A stretch of 28,895 bases of DNA from Desulfobacterales bacterium. Its GTDB lineage: Bacteria; Desulfobacterota; Desulfobacteria; Desulfobacterales; UBA2174_A. The translations under genes and the position numbers were made by a program. The stretch is from NCBI GenBank assembly GCA_025454075.1, contig JALOPD010000016.1, forward strand, positions 1 to 28,895, read 5' to 3'. Every line of letters starts with the position of its first letter. Positions within the stretch are counted from its first letter, which is position 1. Of this stretch, positions 1 to 8,329 are shown one piece after another. Below the pieces are notes generated by a model that saw only the letters and a program-made list of their open reading frames with translations, made no database searches and was not told the DNA's origin.

Positions 1-72
1 CGCGCACCGGGCGGCAAAACAGCCGCATCCGCCTTTTAGACCCTACGCCCCGGTCTCCATGTCCGCTGCCCT

Positions 73-1197
73 ATGCTTTCTTTCTTGCTCCGCCTTCAGA
101 GATTCCTGACGATATTCATCCCCCTCGCCGGGATGCTGGCCGGGCTCCCGCTGCTGGGGGTGTGGCTGGCCGGGTCGCCGCCGGGGCCCTATTTGGAGTT
201 CCCGCCTCAAACCCGTTGGGTGCATCACGCCCCTTTTTCGTGGCCGGCGTTCTGTCTGTACTCGCTGCTGATTGCGGCAGCGACCTTTGCGGCGGCCCTG
301 CGCGCCATGCGGTCTTATCGGCGCAGCCCACCGTTGGCGGAAAGCGGGGCATATCCTTTCCCCTGGTGGGGCTGGTCAGCGGCTGCCGCCGCAGCGGGGG
401 CGTGGGTACTGGCGTGGACCCGCTTCCCCTGGATGGGTTTTGTCCAGGCTCATACCTTCACCCCGCTCTGGCTGGCTTACATCGTCGCGGTCAACGCGCT
501 GTGCCGCCGCCGCACCGGCCGGTCGCTGCTGACCCACCGACCGGTGTTTTTCCTGGCCTTGTTCCCGACCAGCGCGGTGTTCTGGTGGTTTTTCGAGTAC
601 CTCAACCGCTTCGTGCAAAACTGGTACTATGTCGGGGAGCACTTCGGCCCCTGGGAGTATTTCTGGTACGCCACCCTGCCCTTCGCCACGGTGTTGCCGG
701 CGGTCCTGAGCACAGGGGAACTCATCCGATCCTTTGCCTGGTTCCGACGCGCCTTCGGCCGCGTGCGGCCGCTGACCGGTTTCGACCACCCGCTCACCGC
801 GTGGGGGGTGCTGGCGACTGCCGCTGCGGGGCTGGCGGGCATCGGCGTGTGGCCGAACGTTTTCCACTCCCTGGTGTGGGTGGCGCCGCTGCTGATCATC
901 GTTTCGTTGAAGGGTCTGCGCCGGGAGGCCCACCCGCTGCAGGACCTGGCCGGCACCGACTGGACCGTCCCCGTTTCCGCGGCGCTGGCCGCGCTCGTTT
1001 GCGGCTTTTTCTGGGAAATGTGGAATTTCTACAGCCTGGCCAAGTGGAAATACAGCATCCCTTTCGTTCATCGCTTCGAGGTCTTCGAGATGCCGGTTCT
1101 CGGCTATGCCGGCTACCTTCCGTTCGGCCTGGAGTGTGCGGTCGTTGCCGGCCTGCTGGAAAACCTGCTGAAGCGGGACCGCACGGAATCGCCGTAG
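73..1197 (+). CDS. Polytopic membrane protein of unknown function with internal duplication
   Basis: A 374-residue protein, rich in Trp, Phe and Ala, with about eight hydrophobic stretches, so an integral inner-membrane protein. I do not recognise the family. Two regions resemble each other: around residues 185-235 (FFEYLNRFVQNWYY, then a WEYFWYATLPF block) and around 310-365 (FFWEMWNFYSLAKWKY, then an FEVFEMPVLGY block). Both start with an aromatic-Glu-aromatic-x-Asn motif and go on to an acidic/aromatic segment before a hydrophobic helix, which suggests an internal repeat. The ATG at 73 has no convincing ribosome binding site, so the start is uncertain. The gene lies upstream of the small Cys-rich peptide gene, 69 bp apart. 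Confidence 0.75.
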   Translation: MLSFLLRLQRFLTIFIPLAGMLAGLPLLGVWLAGSPPGPYLEFPPQTRWVHHAPFSWPAFCLYSLLIAAATFAAALRAMRSYRRSPPLAESGAYPFPWWGWSAAAAAAGAWVLAWTRFPWMGFVQAHTFTPLWLAYIVAVNALCRRRTGRSLLTHRPVFFLALFPTSAVFWWFFEYLNRFVQNWYYVGEHFGPWEYFWYATLPFATVLPAVLSTGELIRSFAWFRRAFGRVRPLTGFDHPLTAWGVLATAAAGLAGIGVWPNVFHSLVWVAPLLIIVSLKGLRREAHPLQDLAGTDWTVPVSAALAALVCGFFWEMWNFYSLAKWKYSIPFVHRFEVFEMPVLGYAGYLPFGLECAVVAGLLENLLKRDRTESP

Positions 1198-1266
1198 CCG
1201 ATGCGGCTTGCATCCGCCGGGGGCGGCCTTAGTGTTCCTTTGAATCCTCACAGGAGGAACGACACG

Positions 1267-1455
1267 GTGCCTTTTACAAAACTCCCGGGGCTGCGCGGAA
1301 ATGTTTATGTGCCGCCGCCCTGCCCGGCAAAATCGAAAAAACACCACTGCCGGGACTGCTTCGACTGCCAGCGCTGCAGCGACGATCGCTGCCGCCTTTG
1401 CCGCGAAACAGGCTCCGGACGAAAAACCCGCAAGCGCCGCATCCCGCCTCGCTGA
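1267..1455 (+). CDS. Small cysteine-rich basic protein
   Basis: A 62-residue ORF starting at GTG 1267, chosen because an AGGAGG ribosome binding site sits about 10 bases upstream; the frame is open farther upstream but with no such signal. It has seven cysteines (about residues 19, 28, 31, 34, 37, 42, 45), giving a Cys-x2-Cys-x2-Cys-x2-Cys-x4-Cys-x2-Cys run, followed by a very basic tail (GRKTRKRRIPPR). The spacing suggests a metal (Zn or Fe-S) binding knuckle; the tail could contact nucleic acid or an acidic partner. No family is recognised and the function is unknown. Its stop lies 3 nt from the stop of convergent htpX. Confidence 0.6.
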   Translation: MPFTKLPGLRGNVYVPPPCPAKSKKHHCRDCFDCQRCSDDRCRLCRETGSGRKTRKRRIPPR

Positions 1456-1458
1456 GCG

Positions 1459-2397
1459 TCATTTTTTCCCGGACAAGCGATCCCACATGGCGCGCGCCGG
1501 GTCCTGGGGATCGGCGGGTCCGGGTCCCGGGGGCGGTTGAACGCCCTGGACGCGCCGGCCGCGCAGGCGAGCGATGCGCTCCTCCAGCGGCGGGTGGGTG
1601 GAAAACAGGCTCATCAGGCTGCGGCCGGAAAGCGGGTTGACGATGAACATGTGCGCCGTCGAAGGGCTGGCATCCATCGGCAGCCGCTTGGAATAGGCCC
1701 CCAGCTTTTCAAGCGCCCGCGCCAGCCCCTCGGGGGTCCCGGCAAAAGAGGCGCCGGTCGCGTCCGCCATGTACTCCCGCGAACGGGAGATGGCCATCTG
1801 GATCAGCATCGCCCCCAGCGGCGCCAGGATCGACATCAAAATCAGCCCCAACCCGCCGCCGCCACCGCCTTCTTCGCGGTCCCGGTGGCCGCCGCCGAAG
1901 ATGGCCGACCAGCGGGCCATGTCGGCCAGCATCATAATGGCGCCCGCCATGGTCGCGGCGATGCTGCCGATCAGGATGTCCCGGTTCCTGACGTGCGCCA
2001 GTTCGTGGGCCAGAACCCCCATGGCCTCCTCGCGGCTCATGAGCTTGAGCAACCCCTGGGTGACGGCGACCGCCGCATGTTCCGGGTTGCGGCCGGTCGC
2101 AAACGCGTTGGGCGCATCTTGAGGGATCACGTACACCTTGGGCATCGGCAAGTTGGCGCGACGACACAACTCCTGCACCATGCCGTATAGCTCGGGCGAC
2201 TCCTGCGGCCCCACCTCCTGGGCATTGTACATCCTCAACACGATTTTGTCGGAGAACCAGTAGCTGAAGAAATTCATGCCGGCGGCAATGACCAAGGCGG
2301 TGATCATGCCTTGGCGTCCGCCGACCCACTGCCCGATCACCATGATCAGAACGGTGAGCAATGCCATCAGCAGCGTCGTCCGGATTTGATTTCCCAT
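1459..2397 (-). CDS. htpX: Protease HtpX (M48B zinc metallopeptidase)
   Basis: A 312-residue inner-membrane zinc endopeptidase. Family members degrade misfolded membrane proteins with FtsH during envelope stress. The sequence shows two N-terminal transmembrane segments (about 7-25 and 32-48), the HELAH zinc motif at 131-135, a hydrophobic hairpin at about 142-160 and 186-203 split by a Gly-rich loop, and the third zinc ligand Glu in [10 protein letters not shown] at about 208. The Gly-rich loop (170-183) is a lineage feature. Length is normal for HtpX. The ATG at 2397 has an AAGGAG ribosome binding site a few bases upstream. It is transcribed alone, convergent with the Cys-rich peptide gene. 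Confidence 0.95.
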   Translation of the reverse strand: MGNQIRTTLLMALLTVLIMVIGQWVGGRQGMITALVIAAGMNFFSYWFSDKIVLRMYNAQEVGPQESPELYGMVQELCRRANLPMPKVYVIPQDAPNAFATGRNPEHAAVAVTQGLLKLMSREEAMGVLAHELAHVRNRDILIGSIAATMAGAIMMLADMARWSAIFGGGHRDREEGGGGGGLGLILMSILAPLGAMLIQMAISRSREYMADATGASFAGTPEGLARALEKLGAYSKRLPMDASPSTAHMFIVNPLSGRSLMSLFSTHPPLEERIARLRGRRVQGVQPPPGPGPADPQDPARAMWDRLSGKK

Positions 2398-2462
2398 CCT
2401 TTTGACTCCTTTCCGAATTCAGTCGATGCGTTCACACCGGATTCCATAAATTTCAACCTAAA

Positions 2463-2490
2463 ATAATACCTCAGATTAGCAGATTCGCAA
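2463..2490 (-). promoter_or_regulatory. Probable sigma-70 promoter of htpX
   Basis: On the minus strand, TTGCGA (2490-2485) and TATTAT (2468-2463) are separated by 16 bp and lie in a local AT-rich patch 66-93 bp before the htpX start codon. The -10 element matches the consensus at 5 of 6 positions and the -35 at 4 of 6. Confidence 0.5.
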
Positions 2491-2876
2491 CACCCGAAGC
2501 GGGGGGATATATGGCAGGCAGCGACGGCCGGCGGCTCCGTGAAAGAGGGTCCTCTGGGGCTGTCCGAGGTAGTATGCAGCGGGCCGGCTGCCGTACGTTG
2601 GGTCGTTGAACGGGTGGTTGCGGCGCGCTGCGGCGGGCACCCCGATCCGCCTGACAACGGCTGTAGTTGCACCTGTTCATTTGCCGGTTTAAGAATTGGG
2701 CTTGCCTCTATGGAAACCTTCTGTTATGGATTAATGGTATTATTTTTGTGTAGTTGTCTACCCACACATTGACGACGCCCAATTTATGCTGCAATGCGCG
2801 GGATGGCTGGTTTGCGTTCCGGCGACCTCGGCAAAGCGCCCCCGGGGGAACCTCTAACCGAACCGTTGGTAACTTC
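2491..2876. other. Intergenic region between htpX and the PilZ-GNAT gene
   Basis: Nothing coding is convincing in these 386 bases; the open frames are short and lack ribosome binding sites. An AT-rich patch around 2690-2760 contains a TATTAT at 2738-2743 that could be the -10 element of the downstream gene, but there is no good -35 match. Confidence 0.4.
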
Positions 2877-5030
2877 ATGGAAAACACCAGCCCGAAAATC
2901 CTTCCCATCTCTTCTGCCAGGGACAGTTGCATCGAGGACGGGCCTTTACCCAAAGCCGGCTCCGCTGCCCCCACCGAGGTCACCCGGCAGGAAAAGCAAC
3001 TGCTGACCGATCCCGCGGTGCTGAAGAACGATGCCGGCAGCGCCGGCACCAGCCGCAAGGTCACCCTGGAGTTTCTGGTCAACCGCCTGAACCTGAGCCA
3101 TTTCCAGGATGATTGCATCCAGGTCTGTTTTGTCCATCGGCGCTACCATCGCAGCCTGCTGGTCCCGGCCTTTCCGCAGCCGTGTCTCGACGGCGTGCTG
3201 GAGTGCCGGTGGGCGCACCCCGCCGAAATGCCCGCCGTGCTCCCATCCTTCAATCTGGCCTACGTTCTGGTCCCCCGCGGCCAGCGCTTCATTCACGCCG
3301 TTCCCACGGTGATCGAGATCCACGCGAACGGCGCGCGTTTGGCCCTGCCGGAAGTCAGCCACGAAATCAGCCACCGCAAAGTCGAACGGCAAACCTGCCG
3401 CGACATCTCCGCCAGCGTCACCCAGAACTCCTCATCGTTTGCCGGCCGGCTGCTGGATTTCAACGCTTTTTCGTTCCGTGTCGAACTGGGGGCCCCTCCT
3501 CCGCAGAGCTTCGATTGGATTGATCCGGACCTGCCGGTGAACGTGGTTTTCTTCAACCAGGCCCAAACCTTTTTCGCGGGGGAATGCCGAATCACCCGCA
3601 GCACGGAGGGTTCCGTCACCCGCAGTTATGTGATGCAGCCGCTCAAGCAGGAGATTCATCGCTACCGGAAGGCCGAGTTTCGAAGTCAGCGGCAGGCGCT
3701 GACCCCGTCTCCCAATCTGGTGTTGCGGCATCCCCTCACCGGCCGGCGTGTCGATTTAAAAGTGATCGATCTGTCCGGATCCGGGTTTGCCGTCGAGGAG
3801 GATGAGCACACCGCCGTTCTGATGCCGGGCCTGGTCCTGCCCGAAGTCGAACTCTGGTTTGCCAACAGCTTCAAGCTCACGTGCAGCGTGCAGGTGGTGT
3901 TCCGCAAGACGCTGGGCAGCCGGGGCAATGCCCGCGTCGTCCGCTGCGGCCTGGCGCTCATGGACATGCCGGCGGCGGACCACGTGAAACTGCTGGCCAT
4001 GCTGCATCAGAGCAAGGACCGCAACGCTTACCTTTGCAACGAACTGGACCTTGAGGCGCTCTGGGATTTTCTGTTTGAAACCGGCTTCATCTACCCGACC
4101 AAGTACGCGTTGATCCACAAAAACAAAAAGCAGATCAAGGAAACCTACGAGAAGCTCTACAGCCGCGGCCCGGAGATCGCCCGGCACTTTGTCTACCAGG
4201 ACAACGGCGTCATTCTCGGCCATATAGCGATGCTCCGGTTCTGGCAGAGCACCTGGCTGATTCACCATCATGCCGCACGCAAATCCGCCCTGAACAAGGC
4301 CGGCCTGGTCGTCCTCGACCAAATCAGCCGATTCACCCACGACACGCTGCGTTTCCGCAGCCTGCACATGGAGCACCTCGCCTGCTATTACCGGCCGCAG
4401 AACAAGTTCCCTCAGCGCGTGTTCGGCGGGTTCGCCCAGTACCTCAAAAATCCCAAGGGCTGTTCGATCGATGCCTTTGCCTACCTGAGCATTCCCCGCC
4501 GGCCGCAGGCCGAAAACGCGCTGCCGGACGGCTGGCAGCTGCTGCCGGCCGCGGACAAGGATGTGGCCGACCTCAACGACTTTTACAACCACGCCTCCGG
4601 CGGCCTCATGCTGAAAGCGATGGATCTCGAGCCGGCCAGTTGGAAAATCGACGGCTTATCCCAGGACTATCGGCGGCTTGAATTGAAACGGGAGCGTTAT
4701 CTGTTCGCATTGCTCCACCGCGAACGGCTCAAGGCTTTCATCATCGCCAACGTTTCCGAGGTCGGCCTGAATCTCTCGGACCTTACCCACTGCCTCCAGG
4801 CGGTGGTCGCAGACGCGGAGGGCCTCGACCCGGGCATCTTCATGCAATCCATGCGCATGGCGTCTCAAGCGGCCGGGCTGGAGGAGATGGTGGCATTGGT
4901 GTATCCGGCCGCCTATCCGCAGGCGCACCGCATTCCGCTCGACAAGATTTATCATCTGTGGATCGTGCACACGTTCGGCGCCGACCAGGCCTACCTGAAA
5001 TACCTCAGCCGCCTCACCCGCTACCTGTGA
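2877..5030 (+). CDS. PilZ-domain and GNAT-like acyltransferase fusion protein
   Basis: A soluble protein of 717 residues from ATG 2877. An in-frame TTG at 2754 would add 41 unremarkable residues; neither start has a clear ribosome binding site. The region around residues 165-260 looks like a degenerate first PilZ module (RLLDFNAFSFRVEL). Residues 260-380 form a better one, with YRKAEFRSQR before a DLSGSGFAVEE strand at about 298-307, which is the second half of the c-di-GMP-binding signature. The remainder (about 390-717) reads like an N-acyltransferase fold of the GNAT superfamily (GHIAMLRFWQSTWLIHHHAA). Inference: c-di-GMP-controlled acyl transfer, perhaps to lipid or cell surface. It stands alone between divergent htpX and a convergent methyltransferase gene. 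Confidence 0.8.
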   Translation: MENTSPKILPISSARDSCIEDGPLPKAGSAAPTEVTRQEKQLLTDPAVLKNDAGSAGTSRKVTLEFLVNRLNLSHFQDDCIQVCFVHRRYHRSLLVPAFPQPCLDGVLECRWAHPAEMPAVLPSFNLAYVLVPRGQRFIHAVPTVIEIHANGARLALPEVSHEISHRKVERQTCRDISASVTQNSSSFAGRLLDFNAFSFRVELGAPPPQSFDWIDPDLPVNVVFFNQAQTFFAGECRITRSTEGSVTRSYVMQPLKQEIHRYRKAEFRSQRQALTPSPNLVLRHPLTGRRVDLKVIDLSGSGFAVEEDEHTAVLMPGLVLPEVELWFANSFKLTCSVQVVFRKTLGSRGNARVVRCGLALMDMPAADHVKLLAMLHQSKDRNAYLCNELDLEALWDFLFETGFIYPTKYALIHKNKKQIKETYEKLYSRGPEIARHFVYQDNGVILGHIAMLRFWQSTWLIHHHAARKSALNKAGLVVLDQISRFTHDTLRFRSLHMEHLACYYRPQNKFPQRVFGGFAQYLKNPKGCSIDAFAYLSIPRRPQAENALPDGWQLLPAADKDVADLNDFYNHASGGLMLKAMDLEPASWKIDGLSQDYRRLELKRERYLFALLHRERLKAFIIANVSEVGLNLSDLTHCLQAVVADAEGLDPGIFMQSMRMASQAAGLEEMVALVYPAAYPQAHRIPLDKIYHLWIVHTFGADQAYLKYLSRLTRYL

Positions 5031-5142
5031 CCGCGGCCACACGCCGGGGCTGCCGGGTGGGCGCCGGACGTCACAAAACCGAGGCACGGACACCCGAAGC
5101 CCGCCGGAACGACGGCGTGAGTGTGAAACCGTGACGGCCGTT

Positions 5143-5952
5143 CTATGACCGCGGGCGGTCCCCCCGGCAGACCACGAGCGGGGTGTACGTGAAGACCCGT
5201 GGATCGGAGAACAGCCGGTCGAGCTCGGCGATGAACTCGTCATATCCGCCCGCGTACTCCTCGAACGCGTAACCCGAGAGTTTTCCGGAGATCTGCGCTT
5301 TTTTGCTCCAGTTGAACTTCTCGTTTTCCCGAAAGCGGCTGTATATAAGGTTGTGAGGCGTGATCATGACCTGGATGTTTTCAAAACCCAGGTCGTAAAG
5401 AAAGGAGTACAGCTTGATCCCCACGTAGGGGTCGAAATTAAGGCGCTCTTCCAGCCGCGCCATGATGCACTGCACGGCGCGCTCCAGCCGCAAGGGGAAG
5501 CCGTGGAAGCGCAGGCAGTTGCAGTCCAGATCGACCAGGCAGAGCGTGCCCCCGGGCTTAAGGGCGGCGCTGAAGTGGCGGACCATGTCGAAACTCTGGG
5601 CCCGGTAGTATTCCAGGACGAATCGGACCCAGATGAAGTCGAAAAGGCCGAGTTCGTCCAGCGGCTCGCGGATGTCCTTCACGCGAAACTCGAGCCCCGG
5701 CGCCTCATAATGCGCCCGGGCGAAATCGATGCGCTGGGCGGCCATGTCCACGCCGAGGCCCCGTCCGCCGGGCTGAACCACCTGGTTCAGGTGAAAGGTG
5801 GTCTTGCCGGACCCGCAGCCGAAATCGGCCACCCGCATCCCGGGCCGAAGACCGGCCCAGCGGGCGTGTTCCTCCACCGTGCGGCCGTCGGTCTTCACAT
5901 CGAGGCGAATGGCTTCCTCTTCGCTTTCCATCAAGTAGCTGCGTTCGCTCAT
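5143..5952 (-). CDS. Class I SAM-dependent methyltransferase
   Basis: A 269-residue soluble protein. Motif I is VADFGCGSGKT (41-51), followed by the acidic SAM-ribose contact in GLGVDMAA and the LKPGGTLCLVDLD strand typical of the methyltransferase-11/25 superfamily. The substrate cannot be inferred. The C-terminal 110 residues, rich in Tyr and Phe, probably form the acceptor-binding part. It is monocistronic: the 3' side is convergent with the PilZ-GNAT gene (112 bp apart) and the 5' side is separated by 293 bp from the divergent S1-protein gene, a gap in which nothing else was recognised. Confidence 0.85.
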   Translation of the reverse strand: MSERSYLMESEEEAIRLDVKTDGRTVEEHARWAGLRPGMRVADFGCGSGKTTFHLNQVVQPGGRGLGVDMAAQRIDFARAHYEAPGLEFRVKDIREPLDELGLFDFIWVRFVLEYYRAQSFDMVRHFSAALKPGGTLCLVDLDCNCLRFHGFPLRLERAVQCIMARLEERLNFDPYVGIKLYSFLYDLGFENIQVMITPHNLIYSRFRENEKFNWSKKAQISGKLSGYAFEEYAGGYDEFIAELDRLFSDPRVFTYTPLVVCRGDRPRS

Positions 5953-6245
5953 CGGCTGTAGCGCTCCGGGGGAGGTTGCAGTCTGGACGGCGCCATCCGG
6001 CGCCGGCGCGGGGCCCGGGTGGCGGCGCTCCGCCGGCCGGGGCCTTATGCCGGGTACCGTAGCCCGCCGGCTTTGTCAATGCCTGATCCGCGACGCGCCG
6101 ACCGAGCGATCTGCGCCCGTTTGCGGGTCCGGCGTCCATGCGCCGGCGTCGTTGCATCCGGTCGTCCCTTGGGCGGCACTTGTGTTTGACCGGCGCTTCT
6201 GATATGGGATTCGATCTTTGTCATCCCCGAGGAGGAACCGAATTC

Positions 6246-7703
6246 ATGACCGATCAACCCGAAACCAGCGCCCCCGAAGAGAGTTTCGCCCAGCTCCTGG
6301 AAGCCTTCAGCCCCGGAACCCGGTCCGAGGTCCGCGTCGGCGACCGCGTGAAGGGCAAAGTCATATCGATCGGGAAGGACACGATCTTCGTCGACGCCGG
6401 GATGAAGATCGACGCCGTGGTCGAACGCAGCGAGCTGCTCGACGCCGGCCAACAGCTCACCTGCGCCGAGGGCGACGAGCTGGAGCTTTATGTGACCGCC
6501 GTCGGCGAAAACGAAATCCGCCTGTCGCGGGCCCTATCCGGAATCGGCGGGGCCGAGATCCTGCGCGAAGCGCAGCAAAAATCCGCCCCGGTGGAAGGCA
6601 AGGTCAAAGAGATCTGCAAGGGCGGCTTCACGATCGAGGTCATGCAGCGCCGCGCCTTCTGCCCGCTGAGCCAGATCGACCTGACCCCGGCGGAAGACCC
6701 CTCCGTGCACGTGGGCGCGAGCTACCAGTTCCTGGTCACGCGCTTCGAGGACCGGGGCCGCAACATCGTGGTGTCGCGGCGCGCCCTTCTCAGCCGGGAG
6801 CTTGAGGCCGCCCGCAAGCAGTACCTGGCGACGCTGAAGCCGGGCGAGGTGCTCGACGGCAAGGTCACCCGCATCATGCCCTTCGGCGCTTTCGTGGAGC
6901 TGTCCCCCGGCGTGGAGGGCATGGTCCACGTTTCGGAGATCGGCTGGTCCAAGACGGCACAGCCCGGCGATGTCCTGAAGCCGGGAGACCGCCTACGGGT
7001 CAAGGTGCTCGGGATCGAGCCCGCGGGAGCCAAAGGACAGCCGCGCATCGGCCTTTCCATCAAGCAGCTCGAGGCGGACCCCTGGCTCAGCGTTGAGGAT
7101 AAATGCAAGGAAGGGGATGTCGTTCGCGGCAGGGTCACCCGCTGCATGCCCTTCGGGGCCTTCGTCGAGATCGCCCCGGGCATCGAAGGCATGGTCCACA
7201 TCAGCGAGATGAGCTACACCCGGCGGGTGAACAAGACCGAGGACATCGTCAACCCGGGGGACCTCGTCACGGTGGTCGTCAAGGCCCTGGACCTGGAGAA
7301 AAAGCGCATCTCGCTCAGCCTGCGGGATGCCGAGGGCGATCCCTGGGCCGAGGTCCTCGACCGCTTCGCAGTGGGCCAGCGCGTGGAGGGGGTTCTCGAG
7401 AAAAGGGAAAAGTTCGGCTACTTCGTGCGCCTGGCGCCCGGCATCACCGGGCTTCTGCCGCTGGGAAGCATCCGCCGCTCCTCGGCGGCCGCCGCCCTGG
7501 AAAAGGCCAAGGAGGGCGACACCCTCCACGTGGCCGTGGAGGAAATCAACCTCCAGCGGCGCCGGATCTCGCTGGCACCGGCCAGCGAGGGCGACGAGGG
7601 CAACTGGCAGCAGTTCAGCGCCCAGAGCGCGGGTTCCTCCCTCGGGGCGCTGGCCGAAAAACTCCAGAACGCCTTGTCGTCGCAAAAAAAACCCCGGCGC
7701 TGA
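6246..7703 (+). CDS. S1 RNA-binding domain protein (five repeats, ribosomal S1-like)
   Basis: 485 residues from ATG 6246, placed by a GAGGAGG ribosome binding site 11 bases before it; the frame extends upstream without signal. Five S1/OB repeats are visible at about 30-96, 115-181, 200-275, 289-361 and 375-445. Repeats three and four carry the near-identical motif [20 protein letters not shown]. Canonical RpsA usually has six repeats, so this is a shorter S1 homologue that binds mRNA or RNA-processing complexes, and may not be the ribosomal protein itself. A low-complexity acidic then Ser/Gln-rich tail ends KKPRR. The last codons overlap a terminator serving the opposite strand. Confidence 0.85.
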   Translation: MTDQPETSAPEESFAQLLEAFSPGTRSEVRVGDRVKGKVISIGKDTIFVDAGMKIDAVVERSELLDAGQQLTCAEGDELELYVTAVGENEIRLSRALSGIGGAEILREAQQKSAPVEGKVKEICKGGFTIEVMQRRAFCPLSQIDLTPAEDPSVHVGASYQFLVTRFEDRGRNIVVSRRALLSRELEAARKQYLATLKPGEVLDGKVTRIMPFGAFVELSPGVEGMVHVSEIGWSKTAQPGDVLKPGDRLRVKVLGIEPAGAKGQPRIGLSIKQLEADPWLSVEDKCKEGDVVRGRVTRCMPFGAFVEIAPGIEGMVHISEMSYTRRVNKTEDIVNPGDLVTVVVKALDLEKKRISLSLRDAEGDPWAEVLDRFAVGQRVEGVLEKREKFGYFVRLAPGITGLLPLGSIRRSSAAAALEKAKEGDTLHVAVEEINLQRRRISLAPASEGDEGNWQQFSAQSAGSSLGALAEKLQNALSSQKKPRR

Positions 7704-7710
7704 TCCGGGG
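7684..7710 (-). terminator. Intrinsic terminator of the NrdD-tail gene, inside the S1 gene 3' end
   Basis: Read on the minus strand, CCCCGG, a 7-nt loop and CCGGGG (7710-7692) are followed by eight T (7691-7684). The T tract is the A8 run coding for Lys-Lys at the S1 protein C-terminus, so the signal overlaps coding sequence of the convergent gene. Confidence 0.65.
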
Positions 7711-7761
7711 GGATGTGACGCTTGCCCGACCGCCGCTGCCGGCCCCGCCGCATGAGCGCGT

Positions 7762-8097
7762 CTACAGGCTGTAGGCCTTGCGGCGGCTGAACTCGGCCTG
7801 CTTGCCTTCATTCCACTGCGACACCGGCCGCAGGTAGCCGACCACTCGGCTGTAAACCTCGCACCGGCGGTAGTTCGACAAGTGCGGGTCCCGGTGGAAG
7901 CACTCCTCGCATTTCATGTGAAACCGTTCGGGCTCGGGCTCGTAGACCGCCCCGCCGCTGATCGCAAAACCCTCGGCCGAGAGCGCCACGCCCACCTTCA
8001 CCCCCTTGCCGCAGTCATGGCAGGCGCCCTCGAACCCCAGCTCGTTTTTTTCAGGGTGGGCGTCAAACAATTCATGCAACCTTTGGAGCTTCATCAT
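7762..8097 (-). CDS. Stand-alone NrdD C-terminal-like zinc/glycyl-loop protein
   Basis: 111 residues from ATG 8097, chosen because GGAGG lies 8 bases upstream (8110-8106); the frame is open upstream to 8157. Two cysteine pairs, CHDC (26-29) and CEEC (63-66), and a further Cys at 79 suggest a zinc ribbon. The C-terminus CEVYSRVVGYLRPV followed by QWNEGKQ closely resembles the extreme C-terminus of anaerobic class III ribonucleotide reductase (NrdD), where a GYL-type loop carries the glycyl radical. The catalytic barrel is absent. Small proteins like this are often annotated as anaerobic ribonucleoside-triphosphate reductase, but this one cannot be a reductase by itself. It may be a regulatory or repair partner of NrdD; this is inference. 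Confidence 0.75.
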   Translation of the reverse strand: MMKLQRLHELFDAHPEKNELGFEGACHDCGKGVKVGVALSAEGFAISGGAVYEPEPERFHMKCEECFHRDPHLSNYRRCEVYSRVVGYLRPVSQWNEGKQAEFSRRKAYSL

Positions 8098-8270
8098 CGT
8101 CATAACCTCCATACGGACGCGGTCGCACCGTCGTTTCAGCACTCCGGTGGGAGACACCCGCGCCGGTGCGAATATTTTGATTGAAGTCTACACCCACCTC
8201 ATGTGGTGTGTCAATTCGGGAAGGGACGCCACATGTTGTATCTTTTTGAAATAGCGGCAGAAAAAATTGG

Positions 8271-8298
8271 TTGAATCCGAACGATCAGTGGTTAGAAT
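8271..8298 (+). promoter_or_regulatory. Probable sigma-70 promoter of the AsmA-lipoprotein operon
   Basis: TTGAAT (8271-8276) and TAGAAT (8293-8298) are 16 bp apart, in an AT-rich patch; predicted start near 8305, 25 nt before the AsmA start codon. Upstream, around 8177-8217, an imperfect inverted repeat (ATTGA/TCAAT outside ACACC/GGTGT) sits between the divergent genes and could be an operator. Confidence 0.55.
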
Positions 8299-8329
8299 CG
8301 GAAAGTTTCTCATCAGGGTGGAGGGTCAA

